The notes under the pieces: model-generated
Seen by the model: only the letters and a program-made list of their open reading frames with translations
Databases searched by the model: none
Told to the model about the DNA's origin: nothing
Shown: positions 1 through 11,758 of the stretch, piece by piece
Numbering within the stretch: position 1 is the first letter of the stretch
Layout of the letters: every line of letters begins with the position of its first letter
Origin: Lentinula raphanica
Lineage: Eukaryota; Basidiomycota; Agaricomycetes; Agaricales; Omphalotaceae
Length of the DNA: 64,000 bases
Direction: 5' to 3'
Assembly: GCA_027919835.1 (NCBI GenBank)
Contig: JANVFP010000037.1
Location: 124,001 to 188,000, forward strand
Position numbers and translations under genes: made by a program

Positions 1-439
1 CCATCATACCTCTGAGAGGATATGGCCCATTCTCCTCGTTTTGTCTTGCTCTCTCGTTGTCTCCTGATTGATCTCCTAGAGGGTTCATTCTATCTTATGC
101 ACTTTTTATCGTTCCTTTACCTTTGTTATCTGCCTAGTGCCGTACACTTTCCATGTTCTTTTTTCATCTTGTCGCAGGTTGCCTGTCATTTTCTCTTGCT
201 TGACGCTATGATATTACTCGCGCTAGTCGTTTTGTATATGGCAAGTACATATTTCAATGCAGTGGTATCAACTATTGATAGAAAGAAGATGCTTGACCAC
301 TACCCATAATACCTATACCCTGATATACCCAGATGAATCCGCAAAAACAACGGGCAGGCGCCTAGCATGCCCGTCTTGACGAGTCGATCCAAACCTCACG
401 AAAACTTCATGAAAACCAAAGCTCCTGCAAGTAACATGC
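1..439. other. No gene recognised
   Basis: Left edge of the window. A 95-codon plus-strand ORF (22-309) is hydrophobic and T-rich but has no recognisable motif and no neighbouring exons. I see nothing I can support here. Confidence 0.4.
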
Positions 440-2301
440 CTATGACCAGCACAATGATCCTTTAGTCACAGTGGTTTCGTGAGTTTCTAGCTTCAACGTT
501 ACAGTGAACTCCACAACTACTAACCTTGTACGATAATCGCTTTCGTATGAGAGTTTTAGCCTGGAAAGTTGAGAAACTTGTATGATGTCCTTTTGTGAAC
601 CATCAGGTGCGTTATCCTCTATGACCTCAGTTATGAAAGCGGATGATTCTGCTTTCGGGAAAGTTTGATCTCGAACCCATTTCTTACCGCACCAACTGCA
701 CGTCCCGCCACTTGCGAGATTTGAACGCAAGATAACATCATTCATGGCCTTCTTGAGATCGTTCTCAGTATTCTCCTTGAGGGTCGTAATGAGGGTGTTC
801 GCCCTCTCGAATGCTTCGTCAAATTCCTCTTTACGTCTTCTGCTCCATTCTTCGTCATGAACGTCGTCCCAACCTTGCTCAGAGGAAGACGATGCTTCTG
901 CGTAATGCTCCTGCTCAATGCCATTCTGAACAAGAGACTTGGCCCATTCCAGATGGGGCTCCACATTTTTCGAACACCTCATCACTGAATTGATCAGTCC
1001 CAAGTTCCATTCACTCGTAGACGGTAGGCATTCCAAACACCGCGTGTATTGCCGATAATAAGCTACCTCAACCCGGCGATTGACTTTGGATTGGAATTCT
1101 TCGAGGACTTTGGTGACGAGCTTTGTACGATCGATTGGTGATGATGGAAGAGCTGGGACCACTACTAGAGCGTTTCCTCCGTTCGCATTGACAGTGCGCG
1201 TCTATAGTCCAAGGAACATATGAGGAAATCAGTGGATCACCTTTGAACGAGACGCATATGAAGAGACAAACCTCCGAAAAGATGACATCTAGAGTGAAAC
1301 CGTCAACGGGTACCTCATTTCTGAGATATTTCCAAGCACTCTGAGATTCCGATATTCAACCATTGAGATGTTGGAAGTATTGAATAAAGAATTACTCACA
1401 TTGAACGATTGATCATACTTGGTCAGACTAGCGTTAGTTGAATTGAATCGGTCACGAAGAGATATTGGTGATTCACCAGTGCATCATAGTTCCGATAGTC
1501 TTCCCCTTGTCTAGAGCCCTTGAAGTGAACGTATGTGGTCACACTTGCTGAAGAGGCAAAAAAAACTCAGGCAGATTACACCTGCTGTGTCGTCTACACT
1601 TACGATTAGAGTAGACCAGGAACTTATTCGGGGAACCTTTCTTGGATGCTCCGAATAGCTGCATGACATATGAGTCACTAGATATCAGTGACATCAGCCT
1701 CCTCGCAACTTCAAGCAGACGGGAGAGTACGAGACGCTTACTAGTAGGCCAACGAATGCTTGATTTCTTTATTGACATCCTGTCATGGGAATTGAGCAAC
1801 AACATCTCTCTTTCTCCTGTTCGCATTGCATCACCTCATCTGAACTTTCCTTCGCAAGTCTTCGCACTACCACTTTTGATGCGTCGTCTCCAAGCCCGCC
1901 TAGAGTCCAACCTCCTTGACAATGAACAGGGCGTAGACGTGCATGGAACAACGTCTCGCGTCCATATATAGTGATTCCCTCTTGAGTGTCGAGCAACGGT
2001 ACCTCTACCTGAGCTAGTCGAGGAATCTGGAATCATCACGCGTACAATGAGCACCTGATTTGTTAGCGACATCGATTGGGCATACTGAGAGTGCTTCATC
2101 CCCAATGAGCTGTCTCAAGGATTCCGGATCGTTCATCTATACAAGATACAAAGTGGATGGATGAAAGTTTGGTGGTTGTGGTTCAAGACGCACCTCATTA
2201 GTAATCGTGGATCCATATCTGTGCACAATGATCTGATCACGTCCAATGTAGTTGAATGCCGAGTTTTTTATGACGAAGCCAGTCGCGTTGCTGAAGGACA
2301 T
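440..2301 (-). CDS. Unknown multi-exon protein
   Basis: Function not recognised. The start is the ATG at 2301, opening with MSFSNATGFVIKNSAFNYIG, followed by RDQIIV; this 'N..GRDQ' opening resembles one I associate with Agaricomycete hypothetical proteins. Exons join through GT..AG introns (acceptors near 2155, 2035, 1780, 1690, 1568), giving a chain that includes GITIYGRETLFHARLRPVH and YVMQLFGASKKGSPNKF. A second stretch, 1380 to 440, carries a Glu/Ser-rich part, a CSWCGKKW motif and a beta-like tail (VVVEFTVTLKL). The two halves meet at an awkward junction near 1425-1480, where the upstream frame runs into TGA at 1423 while the exon ending in YDQSFN lies in another frame. It is either one gene with a frameshift or skipped exon, or two adjacent genes (1423-2301 and 440-about 1380). 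Confidence 0.5.
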
Positions 2302-3774
2302 GGCGTGAACGTCCCTGAGTGCAAGCCACTGGTGGGTAAGTCTTTAAGAGAGCAAGGCGATTGTACGTACGGCAGATGGAGACCACAGTTAGTATATGTA
2401 CTGCAGCATCCATTTGATGAAGGCTAAATTTAACAGACCCTCATTGTCAACGGACAATCCCTTGGTCTTCTAAAACTGTTCAAATCATGTTAGAAGCATA
2501 AGCCCTCTACCCAAAGCCCGGTTTATCATCCTCCACAGCAGATCATAACGGTCGGGACTCGATCGTTTGATGTTGTAGGAAGTCTGATTTTAGGGTACAG
2601 ACACTGAAAGCTAGTAAATTGCATGCTGTTAGAGATATCAGCGCTGAGGAAAACAAAAAGAACCGATACATTCCTGACCTTTACAGCGTCTAGCACGTAA
2701 CTGCTGCATACTGTCCCGATGATTTATGGTCACAGTGATGTAGATTCGAGCCACTTTACTGGGACTATCTCGATAAGTGCACCGATTTGGTTCCACCAGC
2801 CAATAGAGTGAGGTGAGCGAACATGTAAGACAAAGGATAAAAGAGACTGGAGCCTTGATCATGAGAAGATGGAGAAGGAAGGACCCTTGAACATGACTCC
2901 TTACTATTCAAACTGCACAAGGTGCACCGATGAACGTTTGAACTGACAGTCAGAACTGGTGAGAAGAGAGGTCAACACGATTCACATAGATAGTTACCGT
3001 GGGCTCGAACGGTTGTGTGTAGTCGTAATAGAGGATCTCGATGTCACGTATATCATTGGCGTAGGAGTTGTCGGGCGATACGATAGTGGTAGTAGGTGGT
3101 AGTCGATAGTAAAGCGCAACCGATATGGCACGTGATCGTGCAATCGCGATCCATGTTGCTTTAGCCTCGCTAGCCAATCTGATAGTTCAACGAAGAGTAA
3201 ACGCGTTCGTTGAATAACAATGTTGCTTTTATTCACAACGAGTTTATTAACTCTTTTTTGTGATCTACAGACGGCCAGCCAGGCTAACGTTGCTTGAAGT
3301 TACATGCTGCTAGCTCCGAAGTGGCAGTATATATACGACGAACACAATACCGTTAGATTCATTGTGATATTGTGTTGGAAAGATTGATACATGATGATGG
3401 TGGTTACTAGTAGAAGTACATTGCGGGCGGAACGAAAGCTAAACGACAAAATGGAACGACGGTAACCGAACTAGACAAAGCAAATGTAGAGCTACTAATG
3501 CCGATTGTGAGTGACAGCCTCGAGGAGGTATAGATGCGCTGAACATGAACGGACAGTAATGAGGATATAAAGTTGTGAGAAGGATATACTCCAGCAGTTA
3601 GATAACCAATATTAGAAAGCCTGCGAAAATGAGATGACCTGTAGCGGGCGATATATGATGTCCAGCCCAGCGAGTCCACTGTCCACCCGGATCCTTGAAG
3701 AAATATAGATGTAGGGGATTGTATATGATATGTGATATTGATTCGAGCACCGTGGCGTAAGACGGCGCGACGGT
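2302..3774. other. Intergenic, weak small-ORF signals
   Basis: No gene I can support firmly. On the minus strand, 2638-2862 opens with a signal-peptide-like stretch (MIKAPVSFILCLTCSLTSLY) and has a Cys-containing tail; it could be a small secreted protein continuing through a very short intron near 2650. ORFs at 2950-3236 and 3407-3857 lack a recognisable domain; the latter overlaps the 3' end of SPT2. Confidence 0.3.
2638..2862 (-). CDS. Possible small secreted protein
   Basis: A 74-codon reading frame starting with an ATG and a hydrophobic leader typical of a signal peptide, followed by CTYRDS and the beta-like stretch ARIYITVTINHRD. It ends in a Cys/Arg-rich tail (RARRCKGQECIGSFC). A GTCAGG donor with an acceptor about 35 bases on would extend the frame, but that intron is shorter than others in the window. 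No homologue is recognised; the leader and the local abundance of secreted-protein genes are the only support. Confidence 0.25.
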   Translation of the reverse strand: MIKAPVSFILCLTCSLTSLYWLVEPNRCTYRDSPSKVARIYITVTINHRDSMQQLRARRCKGQECIGSFCFPQR

Positions 3775-5247
3775 TCAAGCACGAATCTTACGGCGTCTCT
3801 TTTCTTCTTCATGACGCTTCTCCTCCTCCAACGCGGCCAGTTCCTCCTGTCTGGCAATACGAGAACTGTGGAAGGAGCAGTTTCCGTTGAGCATAGTTGT
3901 ATAGCGAAATTATATTGTTGGATACGGACCTGCGCTTCTCCTCTCGCTCAAGAGCACTTGCATCAGCTTCCATGTCTTCATCATCACTGAAGACATCCAT
4001 CTTCATGTAATGATCGCGATTCTTGCCCATGATACCCCAGATGAGACCGCTGACATCTAACCTCTCTTCGTTGAGTTCTTCATCAGAATCGTCTGGAGAG
4101 ATCGCACGACGCTTTTGACGCGAGTAATCGGAAGGAGAGGGAGAACGCGTTCGTTTCTTCGGAGCCGAGGTGGAAGGACGAGAGGAAACACCGTTTGGCT
4201 TTAAGAATTTCAGAGAAGATTTCTCTGCCTTGTCAGATGAACGAGGGTTAAGTTTGGAGGCGACAGGCTTTGAAGCAGGTCGAGAAGAGGGAGCGGGTTT
4301 GGGAGTCAACGATTTCTTCGCAGAGACGACAGGAGGAGTTCCAGCTTGACCTAAGAACAATTCTCTGAATGTCAGTGACACTGAAGAATCGGAAGGTCGA
4401 GCACACAACAAGACCCACGGGATACAGAAACATTCGACTTGGGTGTGTCTTCCCCGGAAGCAGGACCTAAAGAACTAGGCCGAGATTTCGCCTTCTTCTT
4501 AGTCCCAAACCAGTCATCAAACGCAAGAGCTTCCTGACCATCGAGCGTTTTATGCTCCTTCGCCTTGGCTCGATCCTGTAAGATTTCGTCAATAGTACGA
4601 GTATCACGTTTCACGGTATTCAGCTTCGTCAACGTATTCGGTATCGCAGCCAGCCGTGCTTTGACCGACCCGCTAGAGCTAGTCGGCGTAGGTGGCTTGG
4701 TGGTCGTAACGTCAACAGCACCGCCAGGAAGGTGTCTCCCATGCTTCTGGTACCCGCCAGTGATCGTAGAGCGTTTGGCAGAGGTGAATTGACGTCTGAG
4801 CTCAGCCTGGAGCTTTCGCTCGCGGAGTTCCTCTCGCGTGAGTGGTTCCGACTTTAACCCGTCGTCGACGTCGTCATCGGTGTGATCAGTCAGCGGTCTG
4901 CGTCGTGCCTGGGACGTGGAAGCAGACGCTCTGTGAGAGCTGCTCTTCTTCGCTGGGCCATGCAGAAGAGCCTCTCGTTCAGCAGCTTTTCGTCTTTCGA
5001 CTGAAGCTTCGATGGCCTTTCTTTCCTCTTCCTTCCGTCTCTTTCGCTCTTCCTCCTTCTTTTGTTCTTCGAAATGCTTCAGTCTCAATTGAGCCTCTCG
5101 TTCCCTTTCCTGCTTTTCCTGCTCTAGTTTTCTCTTTTTGGCCTCAGCCTCTTTACGATTCCGTTCAGCCAGCTTGGCATCGGCTTGACTCTGGGAGGCT
5201 TTGGTGTATGTGGCGCTAAGTGCCATTAGAGAGGCAAAACTCGACAT
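3775..5247 (-). CDS. SPT2: SPT2 chromatin protein homologue
   Basis: Nuclear histone-binding protein acting with transcription elongation factors to keep chromatin intact behind RNA polymerase II (known for Spt2). Start chosen at 5247, because MSSFASLMALS is the usual family opening; an in-frame upstream ATG (5352) would add a leader unlike the family. Two introns (4351-4418 and 3866-3929) give about 446 residues. The N-terminal third is a long Lys/Glu/Arg coiled coil, the middle is basic and Ser/Pro-rich, and the C-terminus carries the SPT2 signature: GIMGKNRDHYMKMD, then an acidic DDEDMEADASALEREE run and IARQEELAALEEEKR. It lies tail-to-head with the MFS gene upstream. Confident from the C-terminal signature. 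Confidence 0.85.
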
Positions 5248-5473
5248 CTTGAAGATGGAAACCACAGCAGTTATTTGAGATAGAGAGGCAAGAGAAGTAA
5301 AAGCAGAAGGTCTAGGAAGAGACTCAAAGAAATGCTTTATATGTCGTGGCAAGAGGCGGTGAAGAGTAGTTGTGTTTACAGTTGTTGACAGGCTTTATAG
5401 GACAGCACAAAGGCTTCAACTTCAAGCGAATTGAATAATTTGTACTACAACTACGAATAATCGATCTACCTCT

Positions 5474-7398
5474 TCTACACCTGTCTGGGTAGCATTGAAG
5501 CTGCGACCAAAGCCAGCACGGAGATACTGAGAAGGACGTAATAGACCAAGAATCCACCCATGTAGTGATGTCTCATGGACAACGAGAATAGCGAGTTACT
5601 CGCTGCGGGACCGATCGCTCTACAAATGCTCACAGTCATTTGGCTCAGTCCATTTGTAGCCCCAAGAGAAGCTCTGTTTGGTGAAGCAGCGGAGATGTAA
5701 ATGAAGATAGCTCCTGTATGAGAAGATTTAAGTTGAACCGTGCTTGCATCGAATGTTATATACCCTTACCGTATGAGAAACTGATCGAAAGCGAAAGCAT
5801 GATCTGCAACCCAACGAACATCCATGCGAGCGGTGTGATACAACCGTTTGATTTTACTAGATAAGTTAAGATGGGGAAACAAATGAAGATGGGGACCGTG
5901 CTTGCGATTCCCATGATGAATGTTTTCTTTGAGCCCCAGTAGTCGTGCAATTGTGCGAAGAAGAAAATCTGCATGACACCATTGAGGAGACCAAAGACTG
6001 ACAACAGATTCCCGATAGAGGACGGAGGAAGTCCTAAACCACCGAGCTCGAGGGGAGTGGAGAAGAAAAGAGGCTGTATCGCGCGGAAGGTAATGTCTAC
6101 TAGCGAAAGCGTCGCGTAATTGCCAGCAGCAATGAGAACACGACGATTGAGAAGTTTTCGAAAAGGAACAGGTTTTTCGTTATCGGGAATTTCAGTCGTA
6201 ACGTCGTTAATTTCGGATACAGGTGAGATTTTACCCGTATAGCTTTTGAATCGAAATATTTTGGGAAGCGCAAACGTGGGAGCTTGGACGGTTTCTTTCA
6301 GGAAGCAGAAGGTCACTAGCCAAGCGATTGCAGAGAAAGTAGCGGGGACGGCACATGGAAGGAAGTAAGGGTATTTCTTCAGAAAGTCGTTGTTACCGAA
6401 TAGTTGAGGAAACTGGTCCGCCGGTCTTGCTAACGCACCGCCAATCATGGGCCCTAGTACACCTCCCGTTGACCAAGCAATCGGCATATAGGCATAGGCC
6501 TTGAAGACGTTTAGAGGAGGCGGTATGATACTGAAGGATATGTACTTACTTGGGCGATGTTGGTGGCATCCGTCATTTCGGCCATGATACTGTCAAGATA
6601 CCTATGTTCAGTCGTAAACCCCACGGTCATAATCAGCGGACCGACCTCTTGATGACTCCGATGTTTCCATCTGTGGACACCACGGTTCTTTCAGTCTCGT
6701 TCCAAAACGGCGGTGATAATGAAGGAGTAGGTACTTACTCAGCGCACCGTTCAAGCTTCGGCTGCGAAAAAAATACTCGAGTCAGGATCCGACTAAATCT
6801 ATGCCAATGTGACCGACAAACCTAAACACCAAGCCCCAGAATGTTGTGGATAGCCCAAAACAATACATGGACATGGACAAACCGAAAAGGCCTATTAAAA
6901 TTACAGGCTTACGGCCGATGCTATCTGATATACGGCTCCAATGCCTAGATCGATGATGAAGACGTTGAGAGCATGACTAGAAGAGCAAACTGAATGCACG
7001 TGCAGCACGGTCATAGCTTGGGTCAAAAAGAACAGCGATTGCTATGTAGTATGAAGTCGATCAGATGATTTGAAGCTTACGGTACTTAGTCAACCCGTAC
7101 GTACCAATAAACCAACATAGTGTCCTACTTTCGTCTCGTCTCCTTGGGTAATGCCGATATCACGAATGAGCTACGTGTATGAGAAGGAGAACGTGAAAGT
7201 CAATGAACAATTTTTCGTTCGTCAAATGACTCCGCGACTCACCTGAGGCAAGAACGGATAGATGACTTGGGATGTAAGTGGTTCAGCTAATTGCAAGAAC
7301 AATACAATCGTGAACTGGAACCAGGGAAGAGGCGTCCGCTCTGGCTTGTGATGCTGCTCCTGCAGCAGAGGCGTTTCCTCGTCGACCTGGGGAGACAT
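5474..7398 (-). CDS. MFS transporter, DHA1 type
   Basis: Plasma-membrane or vacuolar drug:H+ antiporter-like transporter of the major facilitator superfamily; substrate unknown. The first exon reads MSPQVDEETPLLQ and then WFQFTIVLFLQLAEPLTSQV, the standard start of the fungal DHA1 group with TM1. Later short exons give LIRDIGITQGDETKVGHYVG, then WSRISDSIGRKPVILIGLFG (the loop 2-3 MFS signature D..GRKP), NGNIGVIK and MAEMTDATNIAQAYAYMPIA. The large exon 5756-6487 covers the second half, and the last (5474-5720) ends in a membrane segment and MLPRQV. At least eight introns, some exons under 30 bases. No frame break is needed. Confident in family, not in substrate. Confidence 0.85.
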
Positions 7399-9696
7399 GA
7401 AGAAAAGGGGGAAAGAAATGAAAGAGTCGGTCCGACCGGCGCTTGAGCTATATATATGGCTAAAAAAGGCGGCAGCTTCGGTTCGGCACGAAGCTGATTA
7501 TCAATCAGAATTCGTGACCTTCTTCCATGTACCTCGGACTTGAACCCGGATTGTAATTTCTTAGAGCACGCTAAACCGTTAAATGCACTGCGAAATGACC
7601 ATGACCATGAGGGGGCGATTAATCGAAAATTGATCAACACGTATTTTGCATGCTGCCTTAACATATATAGTATATTGTCTCCTAAGCTAAGTCCAGGTCT
7701 AAATCACATTTGAGCCATTAATTATGGAAGCGACGTACGGTGCTTGGCCTGTGAAAGACCTAAAGCCTTTAGAAAACCCCGCTGAAAGAGAGGACTTCCC
7801 GGTAAGGCCAAAGTGGATGATATCCAAAACCGTACATACCGACGAGTCGGTTTCTGGCATCTGCAGTCAGTTCTGTGGCCTGCCATGATGACAGATGTAA
7901 AAGACTCAAGCCTCGACAATCTTGTCATAAGTCCGTATGATAGAGCAGAATCTCACCATCGCCGGTTTCTGTTGTACTCTGGTAAAGTTAGTACATATTT
8001 ATATCCACGGAGAAAGGCTAGGAGCCGCCAAAGCCCCAGTACCTCCGCTGAAGGGATTTCAAGTTCGATGCGTGGGTGAGAGCGCCGTTATTCGCAGAAG
8101 AATTCTCTAGAAACTAAGATGAGCTGCAGCCTGCGGTACAAACGCGGAGGTTTGTCTCTTTGGACATATCCTAAAGTGTGCACGTCGGAGTAAATGCTAC
8201 ATGGTTCTGGCGACGAAGTTGATTTTTTCGCAGTCCCAAGATACATTTCAACTGAGAGATTGTGTATGATGCATAATGTGCTTGTACTCTTCAGCCAATA
8301 CGGCTGGTTGTACATTGCGAGAGGCTAGCTACGATGTCAGTGACAACGTAACAAATCTAACGGAGGAAGTTGAGCAAAGGAACTCACTTTTTTCGACAAG
8401 TTGTGGTTCTGTGGTTCTATGAAAGAACATCAATCAGTCTGAACATTTCACATATGATACTGTATACACGACGAAAATTCTAAACCAGCGAAGGTGAGCT
8501 GTCACCTGTGTTGGATTGGCAGATCTTATGTCGTAGAAATCACTTCTTCGAATTCTGTTCTGCGGGAAGCTGAATACATCTTTACGATGAAACCCGGTAA
8601 TCGTACCTGTTGCAAGCACAGAAAGTGGGACGAAACAGAGGCAGATTTTTGTCGGCCAATTCGAGCTCCCACTGAGCAAAACTCACCTGAGGCTGGGCCG
8701 GCACTAGGACGGACCTTCAGGATTAGGATTAGGATTGTAAATTCTACCACTGCAGTGCAGCCCAACATCTGACTTGCCTGGCAAATATAGATCCCTTTGT
8801 ACCGGACCCGCCTTTGATATCCACGAGATATTATCTAGGTTCAGCCTTCATAATTCGAACTTGAAACTGGCAAGTTCAAAGAGGCTATGAAGAATGTTTT
8901 CGCATACATACCAGGATTTGGTCTAGGAGCCAGTGAACCATGAAGTGGCAAGAGTTCCGCAACCTGTACCAAATGAAGTTCAAGTCGCAGACTTGCTTGA
9001 AGTTTACTTCCAGTGGCTACAGTCCTTGTGCCTAGGTTCATCATTCGGCGATGATCACGATATCATAGCTGTCCGGATACGCAAATTTACGCAGATATCG
9101 TACTCATACCGGTCTTCAAACTACCAGCTGAAGGTTCAGGCCCAGGAATCAGCAGTGAGGAGGAGGAGTCTAGACTCTGCGTTTTGTTTTGTTTGTTCAA
9201 GTTGTGTGCTATGTATACTTGTGATGCGTGAGTCACAAATAACCCTGCTCTCTTCCTCACCTGACCACCACCATCACCAAAACACCTCGAACGCTTTTCT
9301 CCTCATCCTGTCGATCTGCTAACTCTATTCACTTATTCTGTTTGCTCTCCTTCCTGTATCAATCTGCACGCCAAAAACACGTTACAACTGCTTGTATAAG
9401 CCCATAAATCCTGTATTCTTATCGCATGTAAGCTCTACCTATACTGTCTTAGCGGGTCGTAGGGAGTTCGGAACCCTGTATCCTGACTTTTTCTCCTGAT
9501 ATTGTCTTGTCACCACTACTACGTGTCTTGTTGTCATCCACTCCTGTCGTTGAACTTACTCCAAAAACCCGTTTGTGCTCTCATCGAATCACCTTGCAAA
9601 GCGACGAGTCATCAGTTTATTTAACCTCGTCAAGGACGCTACAGCTCTTCTCAAACAACTCAATCAATCATTCAACACTATTAACATCGTAAAAAC
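7399..9696. other. Long intergenic region
   Basis: About 2.3 kb between divergently transcribed genes. Many short ORFs on both strands but no domain. The only candidate is a possible small secreted protein at 8436-8768 (listed separately). The last few hundred bases before 9697 are pyrimidine-rich and likely hold the promoter and leader of the RNA-binding protein gene. Confidence 0.4.
8434..8768 (-). CDS. Possible small secreted protein
   Basis: The minus strand from 8768 begins MLGCTAVVEFTILILILKVR, a strongly hydrophobic leader. A GTGAGT donor after SAGPAS and a TTGCAACAG acceptor about 80 bases on join it to a frame reading TITGFHRKDVFSFPQNR and ending at 8434. The splice signals are good, but there is no recognisable domain and codon use is unremarkable, so this is a weak call. 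Confidence 0.25.
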
Positions 9697-11163
9697 ATGC
9701 AACAAGACGATTTTGACATCTACGGTGAAGATGCCCACCAAGAGGTTCAGAATGAGGTGGGTGTATGCTACTTTCTGGTCCAGACGTGACGCTGACTCAC
9801 TTGTTAACCTTCCTTTTCAAGGATAATGAACCGCAGAAAGTACCAACAGAAGTGAACAAGGTTGAACCATCAGTCGGTGAGAAACGAGAGAGGGAAGACA
9901 CGGAAGAATCGCATGAAGAGCAATCTATCGTATGTCATAACCTATCTCGTTGTCTGAATCGTGTACTAATGAAAATTCAGGCTGTCATGAGCAGCACCCC
10001 CCAAACGTCTAGCAATCCTACTCTAATGGGTACTAATCAAGGCGGCGCTAATTCTGATTCACTCTATATCGGTGATCTACAATGGGTGCGTTTCAATAAC
10101 ATGTCAGGAATTCTCGCTCTCAAGTACTTGGTAGTGGACCACTGATGAAGATCTCCGTCAAGTTGGTCTCATGCTCAACATTAACCTCGACCATAAAGAT
10201 ATAACATTTTCCGAACATAAGGTAAACGGGAAAAGCAAAGGGTATGTCGGCAAGGGTTCTTGCTCTACTCAATCACTGATGCACTGATAGAATTGCTTAT
10301 GTGGAATGTGGAAGTCACGACAATGCCATCGCTCTCAAAAACTGGTTCGACAACAAGTAAGTCCGAGTTGTAGTATTTTCCGTTCGGCCCGTTCAACATT
10401 CGCTTCTTGCCTTAGTGATTTCCAGAACCGTAAGGCCACTGCTACGTTGACTTCTTCCTCTCAAGGGAATCCTTTCCGTACACTTCCTAAAGGTACGTAT
10501 ATATTTTCTAATCGAGAGCACCTCTTTCTCAAGTAAACCTCAACATCAAGAACCCCCTGTCCGCGAAGGAAGAGTTCAGCCTCAACAGAATGGATCTGTT
10601 CAACCTCAGTCAACCAATTTCCGTGGCGGAGGCACTTTCCGAGGACGTGGAGGCATGCGTGGAGGTGCACCCAACGGCGGCAATGCCGGTCCTGGAAATA
10701 TGGGTATGGCAAACATGGGTATGAACAATATGGGTATGAACATGGGCAATATGATGAGTATGATGGGTAATGTCGGCATGGGCAACATGGGCATGAACAA
10801 CATGGGTATGGGCGGCTACATGGGCAACGGTGGCGCTTTTGGTCGTGGAGGAGGAATGATGGCTCGTGGGGGTGGTATGATGGCTCGGGGCGGGGCATGA
10901 TGGGTATGGGTACGAGTCTCTAGTCTCTGTTAGAATACTGCATTGTCGCATGTTGTGCTTACTACTTTACACGGGCTCTGTATTTTTGGGGCTTTTTTCT
11001 TTGTTATTTAGGTATAGGTATGATGCCAAATAATATGATGGGGATGGCCGGCGGACGAGGTGGCCACTTTAACCCTGCTTTTGTTCAAGCAGGAGGGGGT
11101 GCCGGAGGCCATTTCCAAGGACCGGATGGACCACGAAAAAGATTCAGGGCAGACGAGAGTTAG
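9697..11163 (+). CDS. RRM RNA-binding protein, Gly/Met-rich
   Basis: Likely nuclear RNA-binding protein resembling the CPSF6/CFIm68 layout: acidic N-terminus ([16 protein letters not shown]), one RRM, then a Gly/Arg/Met-rich tail. The RRM is spread over exons: [18 protein letters not shown] (RNP2), [15 protein letters not shown] (RNP1) and [11 protein letters not shown]. Seven or more introns. The tail has repeated N(M/N)GM units with RGRGG-type patches and ends [12 protein letters not shown], a likely nuclear signal. Near 10875-10915 the G-rich exon hits TGA if read straight through; a GTATGA donor at 10875 joined to the TTATTTAG acceptor at about 11013 keeps the frame open to the TAG at 11161. 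CFIm68-like function is inferred from layout only. Confidence 0.75.
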
Positions 11164-11758
11164 AGAGATCGAGGGGTGCTCATGCTATTAATGCAGAGTT
11201 GTGACGTTTTGGCCTGGTTATCATGAAGTTTATATCCATACTATTTCAGTCAGCTGTCTCGCCTTTTCTTCACAAACTATCACCATCTTCGTTCACTCTT
11301 ATCCTTATCCCTTTTACATATACACTACTAATGTATGCTGAATCTGCTTTCCCTCGCAATAAATGTTGGAGTTCATGAACGCCTTGTTTTGCCTCCATAT
11401 GTTGCGCTACTTCTCAAGTAATGAACAGGGAGAACTTGGAAGACTGATTGCGTTAATTCAGCTTGATGTCTCGTATATCAACGAATTCTCATCCGCGTTC
11501 ACAATGTATCTCATGAAGCACATCCTGATCCTCATCACACAGAGATATGTAGTAGAGAAATGGATTTTCGCAAGCAAAAATACGATTACATCTTGACACC
11601 AGTGCCTAGAGAATCTGTTTCCACAATCACCACTATTTAACACTTATACATCTATCTCGATATGGTTTCTCTTGATTCGTGAAAGATAAAATCTACGGTC
11701 CTAAGCAAGAATGAGTGACAACGTCGATGTCAAAGGAACAACAAAACTTACTCAGAGA
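11164..11758. other. Intergenic, convergent 3' ends
   Basis: Between the 3' ends of two convergent genes. AT-rich with several short ORFs but no gene recognised; probably 3' UTRs and terminators of both neighbours. Confidence 0.4.

Noticed and set aside
10870..10910. Apparent frameshift in the G-run of the RNA-binding protein gene
   Set aside because: Read straight through, the exon hits TGA at about 10898, but a GTATGA donor at 10875 joined to the TTATTTAG acceptor near 11013 keeps the frame to the expected C-terminus, so no frameshift is needed.
10461..10951. Minus-strand ORFs rich in His/Pro/Cys
   Set aside because: Antisense shadows of the Gly/Met-rich tail of the RNA-binding protein.
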